This document shows, one piece after another, positions 7,336 through 13,871 of a DNA stretch of 13,871 nucleotides. The DNA is taken from contig JAEYWB010000710.1 in assembly GCA_023429275.1 (NCBI GenBank), forward strand, positions 1 to 13,871. The letters are read 5' to 3'. The notes below the pieces were generated by a model. The model was not told the DNA's origin, searched no databases, and saw only the letters and a list, made by a program, of their open reading frames with translations. Made by a program: the position numbers and the translations under genes. The first letter of the stretch is position 1. The number at the start of each line of letters is the position of its first letter. The DNA is from Planctomycetota bacterium (GTDB taxonomy: Bacteria; Planctomycetota; Planctomycetia; Planctomycetales; Planctomycetaceae).

Positions 7336-8909
7336 CGCCCGTCGTCGAGGACTCTCGGAGTCGGCGGGTCGTCGTCCTCGCTCCCACAGGGCGTGACGCT
7401 CCGTTGACCGACACCCTCCTCCGGGAAGCGGGAGTCGACTCGGTCATCTGCACCGACATCGCCTGCCTCAACGAGGCCCTCTCCGAAGGGATGGGCTGCC
7501 TGCTCGTGGCGGAGGAAGCTCTTCAAGGGGCCGGCCTGTCCGTCCTTCAGGACACGCTTGCTCCGCAGCCCCCCTGGTCGGACCTGCCTGTCCTCCTCCT
7601 CACGAGACCGGGCGCCGATTCGCTGCTTGTCACGCGCGTTGTTCGCGACTGCGGCAACGTCACGCTGCTGGAACGCCCGGTCCGTCCCGCGACGCTCCTC
7701 AGCGCGGTGCGGGCCGCCATCAAGGCGCGTGAGCGGCAATACCAGGTCCGCGCCTACATCGCCGAGCATATGCGGATCGAGGCCGCCTTGCGGGATGCAG
7801 ACCGCCGGAAGGACGAGTTTTTGGCGACGCTCGCCCACGAGCTCCGCAATCCCCTCGCTCCCATCTGGAATTCGCTCCACATCTTTCGGCTCACGGCGAA
7901 AGAGAACCCGGCAACGGCCCAGCTGTGCGAGATGATGGAACGGCAGGTCACCCACCTCGTCCGGCTTGTCGACGACCTGCTGGAAGTGTCGCGGATTACG
8001 CGGGGGAAGATCGAACTTCGGCTCGAGCCGGTCGAACTGGCCGCGGTCATCCGCAACGCCGTCGAGACGACCCGTCCGACGATCGACGCCGCGGGGCACA
8101 CTCTCTCGATCTCTCTCCCTGTCGAGCCGCTCGTGATCATGGGGGACGCCGTTCGCCTGTCACAGGTCTTCGCCAACCTGCTGAACAACTCCGCAAAGTA
8201 TATGAACAACGACGGGCAGATCTGGCTCACCGCCCGTCGCGACGATCGCGACGTTGTGGTCTCGGTTCGCGACACCGGAGTCGGCATCGAGCCGGAGATG
8301 CTTCCTCACATCTTCACGATGTTCACCCAGGTCGACCGCTCACGGCGTCAGGCACAGGGAGGATTGGGGATCGGCCTGACGCTCGTTCGGTCCCTGCTCG
8401 AGATGCACAGCGGACGAATCGAGGCCAGGAGCGCCGGCGTGGGACAGGGGAGTGAGTTCCTCGTGAGACTCCCTCTCGGCAGCGAAGCTGCCAGTGAAAC
8501 AATACGAGACGACGCCCGCGTTCCGGCCCTCCCGCGGCACCGCGTCCTTGTTGTCGACGACAACGAGGATGCCGCGGTGAGCCTCGGGCATCTCCTGCAG
8601 ATTCTCGGAGTCGAGGCACGGGTCGTCCACGACGGCCCGACCGCCCTCGCGACGCTCGGCAGCTATCACCCGACGGTGATTCTCCTCGACATCGGCATGC
8701 CGGGAATGGACGGCTACGAGGTCGCCCGCCGGATCCGCGACCGGGCCGAGAATCGCGACATCACCCTCATCGCTCTCACCGGCTGGGGCCAGGAAGACGA
8801 CCGCCGCCGCTCGAGCCAGGCAGGCTTCGACCACCACCTGCTGAAGCCGGTCGACATGCCGACCGTGAAATCCCTCTTCGAATCGCTCGGCAGTGCGACT
8901 GGAAGCTGA
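7332..8909 (+). CDS. Hybrid histidine kinase with N-terminal degenerate receiver and C-terminal receiver
   Basis: This 525-residue soluble hybrid kinase has no membrane segment. Residues 11-130 resemble a receiver fold, but I see no phospho-accepting Asp at the expected strand (CLLVAEEAL), and the usual Lys-Pro reads Glu-Arg-Pro (114-116), so it looks like a pseudo-receiver. A coiled linker follows. HisKA has the phospho-accepting His169 in LAHELRNPL. The ATPase domain has an N-box near Asn285-286, G1 DTGVGIE (314-320) and G2 GLGIGL (344-349). A second, intact receiver occupies 403-520, with acidic Asp409-Asp410, phospho-acceptor Asp453 (LLDIGMPGMDGYE) and Lys505. No DNA-binding output is attached, so phosphate probably passes on or the receiver signals allosterically. 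AGGAG at 7322-7326 and the ATGA overlap with the KaiC-like gene set the start. The pairing suggests that the ATPase, perhaps via the pseudo-receiver, controls kinase activity; that is inference. Confidence 0.94.
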   Translation: MTPVVEDSRSRRVVVLAPTGRDAPLTDTLLREAGVDSVICTDIACLNEALSEGMGCLLVAEEALQGAGLSVLQDTLAPQPPWSDLPVLLLTRPGADSLLVTRVVRDCGNVTLLERPVRPATLLSAVRAAIKARERQYQVRAYIAEHMRIEAALRDADRRKDEFLATLAHELRNPLAPIWNSLHIFRLTAKENPATAQLCEMMERQVTHLVRLVDDLLEVSRITRGKIELRLEPVELAAVIRNAVETTRPTIDAAGHTLSISLPVEPLVIMGDAVRLSQVFANLLNNSAKYMNNDGQIWLTARRDDRDVVVSVRDTGVGIEPEMLPHIFTMFTQVDRSRRQAQGGLGIGLTLVRSLLEMHSGRIEARSAGVGQGSEFLVRLPLGSEAASETIRDDARVPALPRHRVLVVDDNEDAAVSLGHLLQILGVEARVVHDGPTALATLGSYHPTVILLDIGMPGMDGYEVARRIRDRAENRDITLIALTGWGQEDDRRRSSQAGFDHHLLKPVDMPTVKSLFESLGSATGS

Positions 8910-8927
8910 ATCCCCATCGCCCGGGCA

Positions 8928-11177
8928 CTATCTCGGACGGTCTCTCGGGAACTGCTCGCCGGCCAGGGCACGTTTGGCGAATGCTCCCCAGAACGGTGTC
9001 GGAGTGTAGTCCCACCCGGTGATCATGACCGGCGATGCGCTCGGGTGGAATGAGAAGGCCGTCCAGTGGAGGCCGTGCTGCTGCAGGAATCCGAGCATGT
9101 CCGGCGCCCAGGTATACGGGTTCTCCTGGTTCTCCGCCGAAATGAAGTCCATCTTCTTGATGTCGCATCCGACTTCGCCGACGAGCACCGGATGCTTTGC
9201 CGCGACGATCAGGACCTTCTCCTTCCAGTTCGACTTCCACGGGTAGATGTGCGTCGAGTACATGAGGCCGTTGCCGCCCCGGCCGTCGAGCGCGTAGCCG
9301 CTGGCGATCCCGGTCAGGTCGTACGCCCAGTCGAGTCCGCCGGCGACGACGATGTTCTTCGCCCCCGTCTCGCGAACCGCGTCGATCAGCTTCTGCATCC
9401 CGACCGACTCGAACCCTCGAGCGTTCTTCGCCTTCTCCTCCGGTGAGAGGAACGCGTCTTCATCGGCAGGAGCCCCGTTCTCGGCGACGAATCCGCCGTT
9501 TCGCCAGACCTCCCACGAAGTGCCGTGCGGCTCGTTGAACAGGTCGAACAGCACCGCAGGATGGTCCTTGTACTTCGTCGCGGCATCCCGCCAGAACTCG
9601 ACGTGCTCCGCCTTCGGAGCCCGGAAGCGGTGCAGGTCGAGCAGCACGTACGCTCCCCGGTTCGCGACCATCGTCACCGCATCCTCCACCAGCTTCCTGT
9701 ACGAGGCCCCACCGTCGGTCTGGCCCGGCTCACGGCCGAACCAGTAACTCTCCTTCACCGGCAGGCGGATGATCGAGCTCTTCCATTCGTCCACGGCGAC
9801 CTGGCACGACTTCAGGACATGATCTCCCCGGAGGAGGAACTCGAGGCTGACGACGTTTACACCCTGGAGGATGACCGGCTTCCCCTCGGGCGTGAGGACC
9901 TTGTTGCCGTCCACATGAAGCGGCGGCGGCCACTTCGCACGGTGCGGCTCCTCGGGCGGGACATTGGCGAGCCGCTCTTCCTCCGCTCGCCGCGAGGCGG
10001 CAGCAAGGAGTGGCTCAGGATCTGTCGGCCGGAGAACGATGTCGTCGAGGTCGAACGTCCCCGACTCGACCTGAAAGAGCGACGGCATGAGTTCGAGCGA
10101 CACCGCTCCCTTCGGCACGAGGAAGCTCGTGGTCCTTGCGATCCAGCCGCCCGTGTCCTTTCGCGTCGCGGGGGCCGCCGGGGAGTTGGGCATCTGCTTC
10201 CCCGCGGAGTCCTTAAAGTGAAGCATGATCCGGGCGTCGTACCACGGGAGCTTTCCCGGCTTCAGGCCGCTCACCCGTTGCCGCCACGAGAGTTCGAGGG
10301 CACCGGCGTCCGAAGGAATGTCGATCAGCCGGTAGAGCAGGACCGTCTCCCCCGCGGCGGGCGACTTGAGCCGCAGGAACCGGTTGGCCGCTGCACCTTC
10401 CCCCTCGCTCTCCCACGAGCCGCTGCCGGGAAGGCCCCAGCCGTCCGGCATGGAGTCCTGCTTCCTGTTTGCCGTCTCGAAGTTGCCGTTCGTGATGAGC
10501 GAGCCATTCGCGGCGAGCAGCTTTGCCGCCTTGTCACCGCGGACGGCGGCCTCCCTGGCCTGCTTGACGACCCTGGCTTCGGCGGCCGCCTTCTCTTCCG
10601 CTTCGATCGGGGCGGGGTCGACGGCGCGAAGTGCGATGTCGTCGAGTTCGAGCGTCCCGGACTCCACTTCCAGCAGCGCCGGCATCAGTTCGAGCGTTCG
10701 AGCTTCGGCCGGAACCAGAAACCTGACCGATTTCTCGACCCAGCCGTCCGTGTTCCTGCGGACATACGGCGCCCCCGGGGCTCCCGGGATCTTCTTCTCC
10801 TGGCGATCGAGCCAGCCGAGCATCAGGCGCGCGTCGTGGTGCGACTGCTTGCCCAGCTTCAGATTGCTGACCCGCCAACGCCACGAGAGCTCGAGCGCCT
10901 TCACGTCGGCCGGGATGGTCTGCCGGCGATAGAGCAGGACCGTCTCTCCCGCCCGCTCCGCGCGGAGTCGGAGGAAATGATTCGCCCGGCCGGAAGCTTC
11001 CTCGCTCTCCCACGTTGCTCCGGACTTGAGTTTTCCCCATCCGTCCGGCCAGCGATCGCCGTCGGCGTCCGTTTCGAATCCGCCGTTCGCGATGGTCGGG
11101 TCGTCAGCCCGGCTCTCTGCGGCGACCGATAGTAGGAGGGAAGCGAGAAACGCCAGAATTCGGAGGTTCGGCATCAT
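8928..11177 (-). CDS. Secreted glycoside hydrolase family 5 enzyme with two tandem beta-sandwich-like modules
   Basis: Numbering is from ATG 11177 (749 residues). Residues 1-24 are a signal peptide with a likely cut after Ser-Arg-Ala. Two homologous modules follow, at about 25-188 and 226-386. Each has NG.FET near its start, a central ELSWR.RVS.LK.GK, and ends in ELMP.L..VESGT..LDDI. They resemble CBM4/9-like carbohydrate-binding folds. Ala/Glu/Lys-rich linkers join the parts. The catalytic domain (about 411-736) shows IIRLPV, LLDLHRF (His516), the acid/base Glu549 in LFNEPHG, THIYPW, and the nucleophile Glu668 in VLVGEVG, which is the family 5 retaining pattern. The substrate is probably a beta-glucan or mannan; I cannot say which. 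The frame is open back to a GTG at 11234, but no good ribosome-binding site supports it, and the shorter start gives a normal signal peptide. ATG 11174 is equally possible. The gene converges on the kinase gene with 17 bases between them. Confidence 0.9.
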   Translation of the reverse strand: MMPNLRILAFLASLLLSVAAESRADDPTIANGGFETDADGDRWPDGWGKLKSGATWESEEASGRANHFLRLRAERAGETVLLYRRQTIPADVKALELSWRWRVSNLKLGKQSHHDARLMLGWLDRQEKKIPGAPGAPYVRRNTDGWVEKSVRFLVPAEARTLELMPALLEVESGTLELDDIALRAVDPAPIEAEEKAAAEARVVKQAREAAVRGDKAAKLLAANGSLITNGNFETANRKQDSMPDGWGLPGSGSWESEGEGAAANRFLRLKSPAAGETVLLYRLIDIPSDAGALELSWRQRVSGLKPGKLPWYDARIMLHFKDSAGKQMPNSPAAPATRKDTGGWIARTTSFLVPKGAVSLELMPSLFQVESGTFDLDDIVLRPTDPEPLLAAASRRAEEERLANVPPEEPHRAKWPPPLHVDGNKVLTPEGKPVILQGVNVVSLEFLLRGDHVLKSCQVAVDEWKSSIIRLPVKESYWFGREPGQTDGGASYRKLVEDAVTMVANRGAYVLLDLHRFRAPKAEHVEFWRDAATKYKDHPAVLFDLFNEPHGTSWEVWRNGGFVAENGAPADEDAFLSPEEKAKNARGFESVGMQKLIDAVRETGAKNIVVAGGLDWAYDLTGIASGYALDGRGGNGLMYSTHIYPWKSNWKEKVLIVAAKHPVLVGEVGCDIKKMDFISAENQENPYTWAPDMLGFLQQHGLHWTAFSFHPSASPVMITGWDYTPTPFWGAFAKRALAGEQFPRDRPR

Positions 11178-11243
11178 GATCACAGCGGAGCGGCGGTGGC
11201 GGCGGCTTCGGCCCGACGCGGAGGACATACGCACCGCTCGATA

Positions 11244-11387
11244 CTAGTGTTTTGGCATAGCCAGGACTTGGGGTTCGTTAGATTAGCCGAGATTAGCCGG
11301 ACCGCGCTAGCGTCCGGTTCGAACCGGGGGCTAGCGCCCGCCGGCTAATGGGCGCAACCCAAAATCCTTCGTGTGACAAAGCACTAG
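11244..11387. repeat. MITE-like 144-bp palindromic element bounded by CTAG
   Basis: A 32-base left arm (11244-11275, beginning CTAGTGTTTTGGCA) and a 32-base right arm (11356-11387, ending TGACAAAGCACTAG) are imperfect inverted repeats, with 24 of 32 positions matching by my count. Both ends carry CTAG. Within IS630-type elements TA in a CTAG context is a known target, so this could be a non-autonomous relative of that family, with TA as the duplicated target. It contains no reading frame of note. No longer flanking duplication is visible, so mobility is inference. It sits about 66 bases upstream of the glycoside hydrolase start and may affect its promoter. Confidence 0.5.
11281..11349. repeat. 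Nested REP-like palindromes inside the CTAG-bounded element
   Basis: The core begins with two tandem near-copies of GATTAGCCG(A/G) at 11281-11300. ATTAGCCGG (11292-11300) is the perfect complement of CCGGCTAAT (11341-11349). Within that are a hairpin, CCGGAC (11297-11302) with GTCCGG (11312-11317), and a perfect 14-bp palindrome, CCGGTTCGAACCGG (11314-11327). GCTAGCG followed by (T/C)CCG occurs twice (11306 and 11330). Such dense, overlapping dyads are typical of dispersed REP or BIME units. Copy number cannot be judged from one window. Confidence 0.6.
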
Positions 11388-11404
11388 AGCATTCTGCTCG
11401 ACGA

Positions 11405-11458
11405 ATGTCGCCTGACGCTCCGTGGAGGAACGGTCCTTCACGGAGAAAAAGGCGACAT
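11405..11458 (-). terminator. Three-tier hairpin at the 3' end of the RND pump gene
   Basis: ATGTCGCCT (11405-11413) pairs perfectly with AGGCGACAT (11450-11458). A 4x4 internal loop follows, then CTCCGTG (11418-11424) with CACGGAG (11439-11445), then AGGA (11426-11429) with TCCT (11434-11437) around the loop ACGG. On the minus strand it begins one base after the TAG of the pump gene, so it is placed as a terminator or 3' stabiliser. There is a T5 run inside the structure but none after it, so it is not a canonical intrinsic terminator. It may be part of a repeat family. Confidence 0.5.
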
Positions 11459-11459
11459 C

Positions 11460-12188
11460 CTAATGCGCCGCGATCGCTTCCACGGGGATCTCGTCCGCTT
11501 CCTTCGACCTTGCCGGCCAGGCCCACTCCGTCACCCCCTGGATGACATAGAAGAAGAGCGGCGTCAGGAAGATTCCGAACAGGGTGACGCCGAGCATCCC
11601 GGCGAAGACCGCCGTTCCGAGCGTCCGCCGCATCTCGGCCCCGGCCCCCTCGCCGATGACCAGCGGGATGACGCCGAAGATGAACGCCAGCGAGGTCATG
11701 ATGATCGGCCGCAGTCGCAGCCGGCACGCCTCCAGGGTCGATTCCTTCAGGCTCACCCCCGCCTGGCGGCGCGATCTTGCGAACTCGACGATCAGGATCG
11801 CGTTCTTGCACGCGAGACCCACGAGAACCACGAAGCCAATTTGCGTGAAGATGTTGACGTCCATATGCGCCACGATCACCCCTGCGATCGAACAGAGGAG
11901 ACACATCGGCACCACCAGGATCACCGCCAGCGGCAGCGACCAGCTCTCGTACTGCGCCGCCAGGACGAGAAACACCAGGACGACCGCCAGGAGGAACGCG
12001 ATGATGGCGGTGTTCCCTGCCATCTGCTGCAGGAGAGCCAGTTCGGTCCATTCGGCCCGCATCGTCGAGATGAGCTCCCGCCGGGCGATGTCTTCCATCA
12101 GGACGAGCCCCTCGCCCGAGCTCACGCCCGGCGCAACGTCGAGGTTCACCGCAGCCGTCGTGTAGAGGTTGTACCGGGTCAGCAGCAC
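11460..12188 (-). CDS. RND efflux permease, C-terminal fragment (last porter segment and TM8-12)
   Basis: This 242-residue open frame would start at a GTG three bases after the premature TGA. It opens with LLTRYNLYTTAAV, the strand that follows the break, then carries about five hydrophobic segments matching TM8 to TM12 of AcrB-type pumps (near 60-77, 86-105, 115-135, 160-180 and 190-215). Lys128 in LACKNAILIVEFA matches the conserved relay lysine (Lys940 of AcrB). Alone it could not pump, as it lacks the other half of the proton relay. An AAGGA stretch about 13 bases ahead of the GTG could allow weak restart. It is better read as the tail of the interrupted gene. Confidence 0.85.
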   Translation of the reverse strand: MLLTRYNLYTTAAVNLDVAPGVSSGEGLVLMEDIARRELISTMRAEWTELALLQQMAGNTAIIAFLLAVVLVFLVLAAQYESWSLPLAVILVVPMCLLCSIAGVIVAHMDVNIFTQIGFVVLVGLACKNAILIVEFARSRRQAGVSLKESTLEACRLRLRPIIMTSLAFIFGVIPLVIGEGAGAEMRRTLGTAVFAGMLGVTLFGIFLTPLFFYVIQGVTEWAWPARSKEADEIPVEAIAAH

Positions 12189-12191
12189 GGG

Positions 12192-13871
12192 TCAGCTGAT
12201 TTCCTTGACGGCTGCCACCGACGCGAGCGGGACCATGCCGCCGTTCGCGCTGTGGACCTTGAGTCGCTTCAGGTCCTGCTCCCGCATCCGGTATCCGGAA
12301 TCGGCCTGAATGTTGACCTGCCAGGTCCGGCCGAAGCGGTTGAAGTCGTTGACGTAAAGCGATCCGAAGTTCACCTGCAGCGTATCGAAGATCTCGGCGA
12401 GCGAGACGTTGAGCTTTCGCGCCGCCTCCCGGTCGAGTTCGATCGACAGCCAGCTGGCGTTGGCCCGGAAGCTGGTGAACAGCCCGCGGAACTTCCCGGT
12501 CTGTTCGGCCGCATCCATGATCTTCTGGCTCATCGCCTGCAGCTCGACGAGGCCGTTGTCGCCGCGGTCTTCGACCATGATCCGGAACCCGCCGGCGGTC
12601 CCGAGGCCGTCGATCGGCGGCGCCCCCACGACGTCAATCAGGCCGTCGTCGATCTTCGCCAGGAGCGCTTCCTGGAGCCGCGCTGCGATCACTTCGCTCG
12701 AAAGCTTCTTCGGAACACGTTGCGGGAACGGCTCGAGCATGACGTACAGCGAGCCGAAGTTCGACGCGTTCGCCTGCATGAGGAGCGACTGTCCCGCGAT
12801 TGCGACGGTGTGCTCGACGCCGTCGATCTCGCCGGCGATCCCCTCGATCTGCTTCATGACACGGTCGGTCCGCTCGAGCGACGAGGCGTCCGGCAGCCGC
12901 AGGTTGACCAGCAGGTATCCCTTGTCCTGTGCGGGGATGAATCCGGTCGGAGTCTCGACGAAGACCTTCTGCGTCAGGAACAGCATCCCGACGTAGACCG
13001 CAAGGCCCAGGACCGAGACTCGCAGGATGCCGCTGACGATGCGGACGTACCCTTCGGTCATCCACCAGAAGACGACGTTGAAGGCCTGGAAGAACCAGGT
13101 GAGCAGCCGGTTGAGTAGGCCGGCGAGGAGCCACGTCACGAGCAGGCCGACGGCCCCTGCCACGAGACGCCCGTAGGAAGCCCACTCGGCGAAGGCAGGA
13201 TGTGTCTGCATTGCGGAGGTGAGGAGCGGCCCGGCGAACTGCCAGGCCACCCAGACCCCGATGAGGACGATCCCGGGTCTCGGCAGGGCCTCGGCGGTCC
13301 GTTCCGCCTTGGAACGGAGGAGGAGCACGGCGAGCGCGGGGCTCAGTGTCAGGGAGTTGAAGGCCGAGATCACCGTCGAGACCGCGATCGTCACGGCGAA
13401 CTGACGGAAGAATTCACCGATGATCCCCGTGACGAACGTGCAGGGGACGAACACGGCTGAAAGGACGAGTGCAACAGCGATGACAGGGCCGGAGACCTCG
13501 TCCATCGCCCGAATTGCGGCATCGCGCGGGGCGAGGCCGTGCTCGATGTGATGCTCGATCGCCTCGACCACCACGATCGCATCGTCGACCACGATCCCGA
13601 TCGCAAGCACGAGTCCGAACAGCGTCAGCGTGTTGAGGCTGAACCCGAACGCCGCCATGGCGGCAAACGTCCCGACGATGGCCACGGGCACCGCGACGAG
13701 CGGAATGATCGCGGCCCGCCACCCCTGGAGGAACACGAGGACCACGAGAGCGACGAGGATGACCGCGTCCCGGAGGGCGTGGAACACCTCGTTGACCGAC
13801 TCCTGGATGAACGGCGTCGTGTCGTAGACGATCGCCGCGCTCACCCCGTCCGGAAAGCGGCTCTTCATGTC
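12192..13871 (-). CDS. RND efflux permease (HAE1/AcrB-like), N-terminal part, partial at window edge
   Basis: The visible 559 codons run from the window edge to the premature TGA and correspond to AcrB from about residue 300 onward. Numbering is from the Met at 13868. AIVYDTT (12-18) is the family's entry into TM2. GIVVDDAIVVVEAIEH (91-106) holds the two relay aspartates, Asp95 and Asp96. TGIIGEFFRQFAVTIA (147-162) is another family motif. The second porter domain runs from about 300 to 558. Between TM6 and TM7 there are about 78 residues (185-262), against about 20 in AcrB, including two extra hydrophobic stretches (about 199-217 and 234-257). Such proteins export drugs or other small molecules across the inner membrane in a complex with an adaptor and an outer-membrane channel; neither partner gene is visible here. 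Family is certain, substrate unknown. Confidence 0.93.
   Translation of the reverse strand, partial: DMKSRFPDGVSAAIVYDTTPFIQESVNEVFHALRDAVILVALVVLVFLQGWRAAIIPLVAVPVAIVGTFAAMAAFGFSLNTLTLFGLVLAIGIVVDDAIVVVEAIEHHIEHGLAPRDAAIRAMDEVSGPVIAVALVLSAVFVPCTFVTGIIGEFFRQFAVTIAVSTVISAFNSLTLSPALAVLLLRSKAERTAEALPRPGIVLIGVWVAWQFAGPLLTSAMQTHPAFAEWASYGRLVAGAVGLLVTWLLAGLLNRLLTWFFQAFNVVFWWMTEGYVRIVSGILRVSVLGLAVYVGMLFLTQKVFVETPTGFIPAQDKGYLLVNLRLPDASSLERTDRVMKQIEGIAGEIDGVEHTVAIAGQSLLMQANASNFGSLYVMLEPFPQRVPKKLSSEVIAARLQEALLAKIDDGLIDVVGAPPIDGLGTAGGFRIMVEDRGDNGLVELQAMSQKIMDAAEQTGKFRGLFTSFRANASWLSIELDREAARKLNVSLAEIFDTLQVNFGSLYVNDFNRFGRTWQVNIQADSGYRMREQDLKRLKVHSANGGMVPLASVAAVKEIS

Larger units (their letters stand above)
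11460..13871 (-). pseudogene. RND efflux permease gene interrupted by one in-frame TGA; 5' end outside window
   Basis: The two open frames at 12192-13871 and 11460-12188 are one gene. They lie in the same frame and meet at a single TGA (12194-12192). Read through, the junction would be VKEIS-X-PVLLTRYN. At this point AcrB-type pumps have a Gly-Pro pair before the VTRYN-like motif, so GGA changed to TGA explains the break exactly. Nothing is missing on either side: the porter domains, both halves of the proton relay and the final membrane segments are present. UGA is an ordinary stop in the neighbouring genes, so recoding is unlikely. A sequencing error, a recent inactivation, or termination with restart at the GTG three bases downstream are the options. 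Confidence 0.85.

Noticed and set aside
5824..8909. A circadian clock operon
   Set aside because: There is no kaiA or kaiB, and the phosphosite Thr is replaced. The ATPase belongs to the broad KaiC-like group.
9525..11132. 535-codon plus-strand frame opposite the glycoside hydrolase
   Set aside because: No motif, Arg-rich. The minus strand carries both catalytic glutamates and a signal peptide.
12192..12194. UGA recoded as glycine
   Set aside because: The lost codon would be Gly, as in the code where UGA means Gly, but several genes here (helicase, phosphatase, KaiC-like, kinase, nucleotidyltransferase) end properly at TGA, so UGA is a stop.
11463..13118. 551-codon plus-strand frame opposite the RND pump
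   Set aside because: No motif and highly charged. The minus strand encodes all expected pump motifs.

Overview
The window looks like bacterial chromosome from a G+C-rich organism, most likely a planctomycete. I infer this from the mix of gene families (a secreted Gly/Tyr-rich protein, a stand-alone MNT-type nucleotidyltransferase, a KaiC-like ATPase operon, a DinG-type helicase, and an RND pump with extra membrane segments) and from protein style, not from a marker gene. No rRNA, tRNA, CRISPR array, phage gene or transposase gene was seen.

Layout. 41-742 (+) is a secreted Gly/Tyr-rich low-complexity protein, followed by a strong hairpin at 778-809. 1023-1610 (+) is a small nucleotidyltransferase-fold protein. 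I see no gene or clear motif in 1611-1759. 1760-5475 (-) is a two-gene unit: an FHA-GAF-PP2C (RsbU/SpoIIE-type) phosphatase is followed by a DinG-family helicase, joined by an ATGA overlap. 5476-5823 is the divergent control region. 5824-8909 (+) is a second two-gene unit: a double-domain KaiC-like ATPase and a hybrid histidine kinase, also joined by an ATGA overlap. 8928-11177 (-) is a secreted family-5 glycoside hydrolase with two tandem beta-sandwich-like modules. 11178-11459 is intergenic and rich in repeats: a 144-bp MITE-like palindrome bounded by CTAG at both ends, then a long three-tier hairpin. 11460-13871 (-) is the C-terminal three quarters of an AcrB/HAE1-type RND efflux permease. 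It is interrupted by one in-frame TGA and runs off the window edge.

How it fits together. The centre is a signalling island: two divergent, translationally coupled operons share one 348-bp control region. One side carries an ATPase of the clock-protein family plus a kinase/receiver protein. The other carries a phosphopeptide-binding PP2C phosphatase plus a helicase. No kaiA or kaiB is present. Any functional link between the two operons is inference.

Points that most deserve a second look: the GGA-to-TGA nonsense change in the RND pump; the CTAG-bounded palindromic element; the Ser in place of the first Fe-S cysteine in DinG; the Ser-Tyr pair at the KaiC phosphosite; and the phosphatase-helicase coupling.
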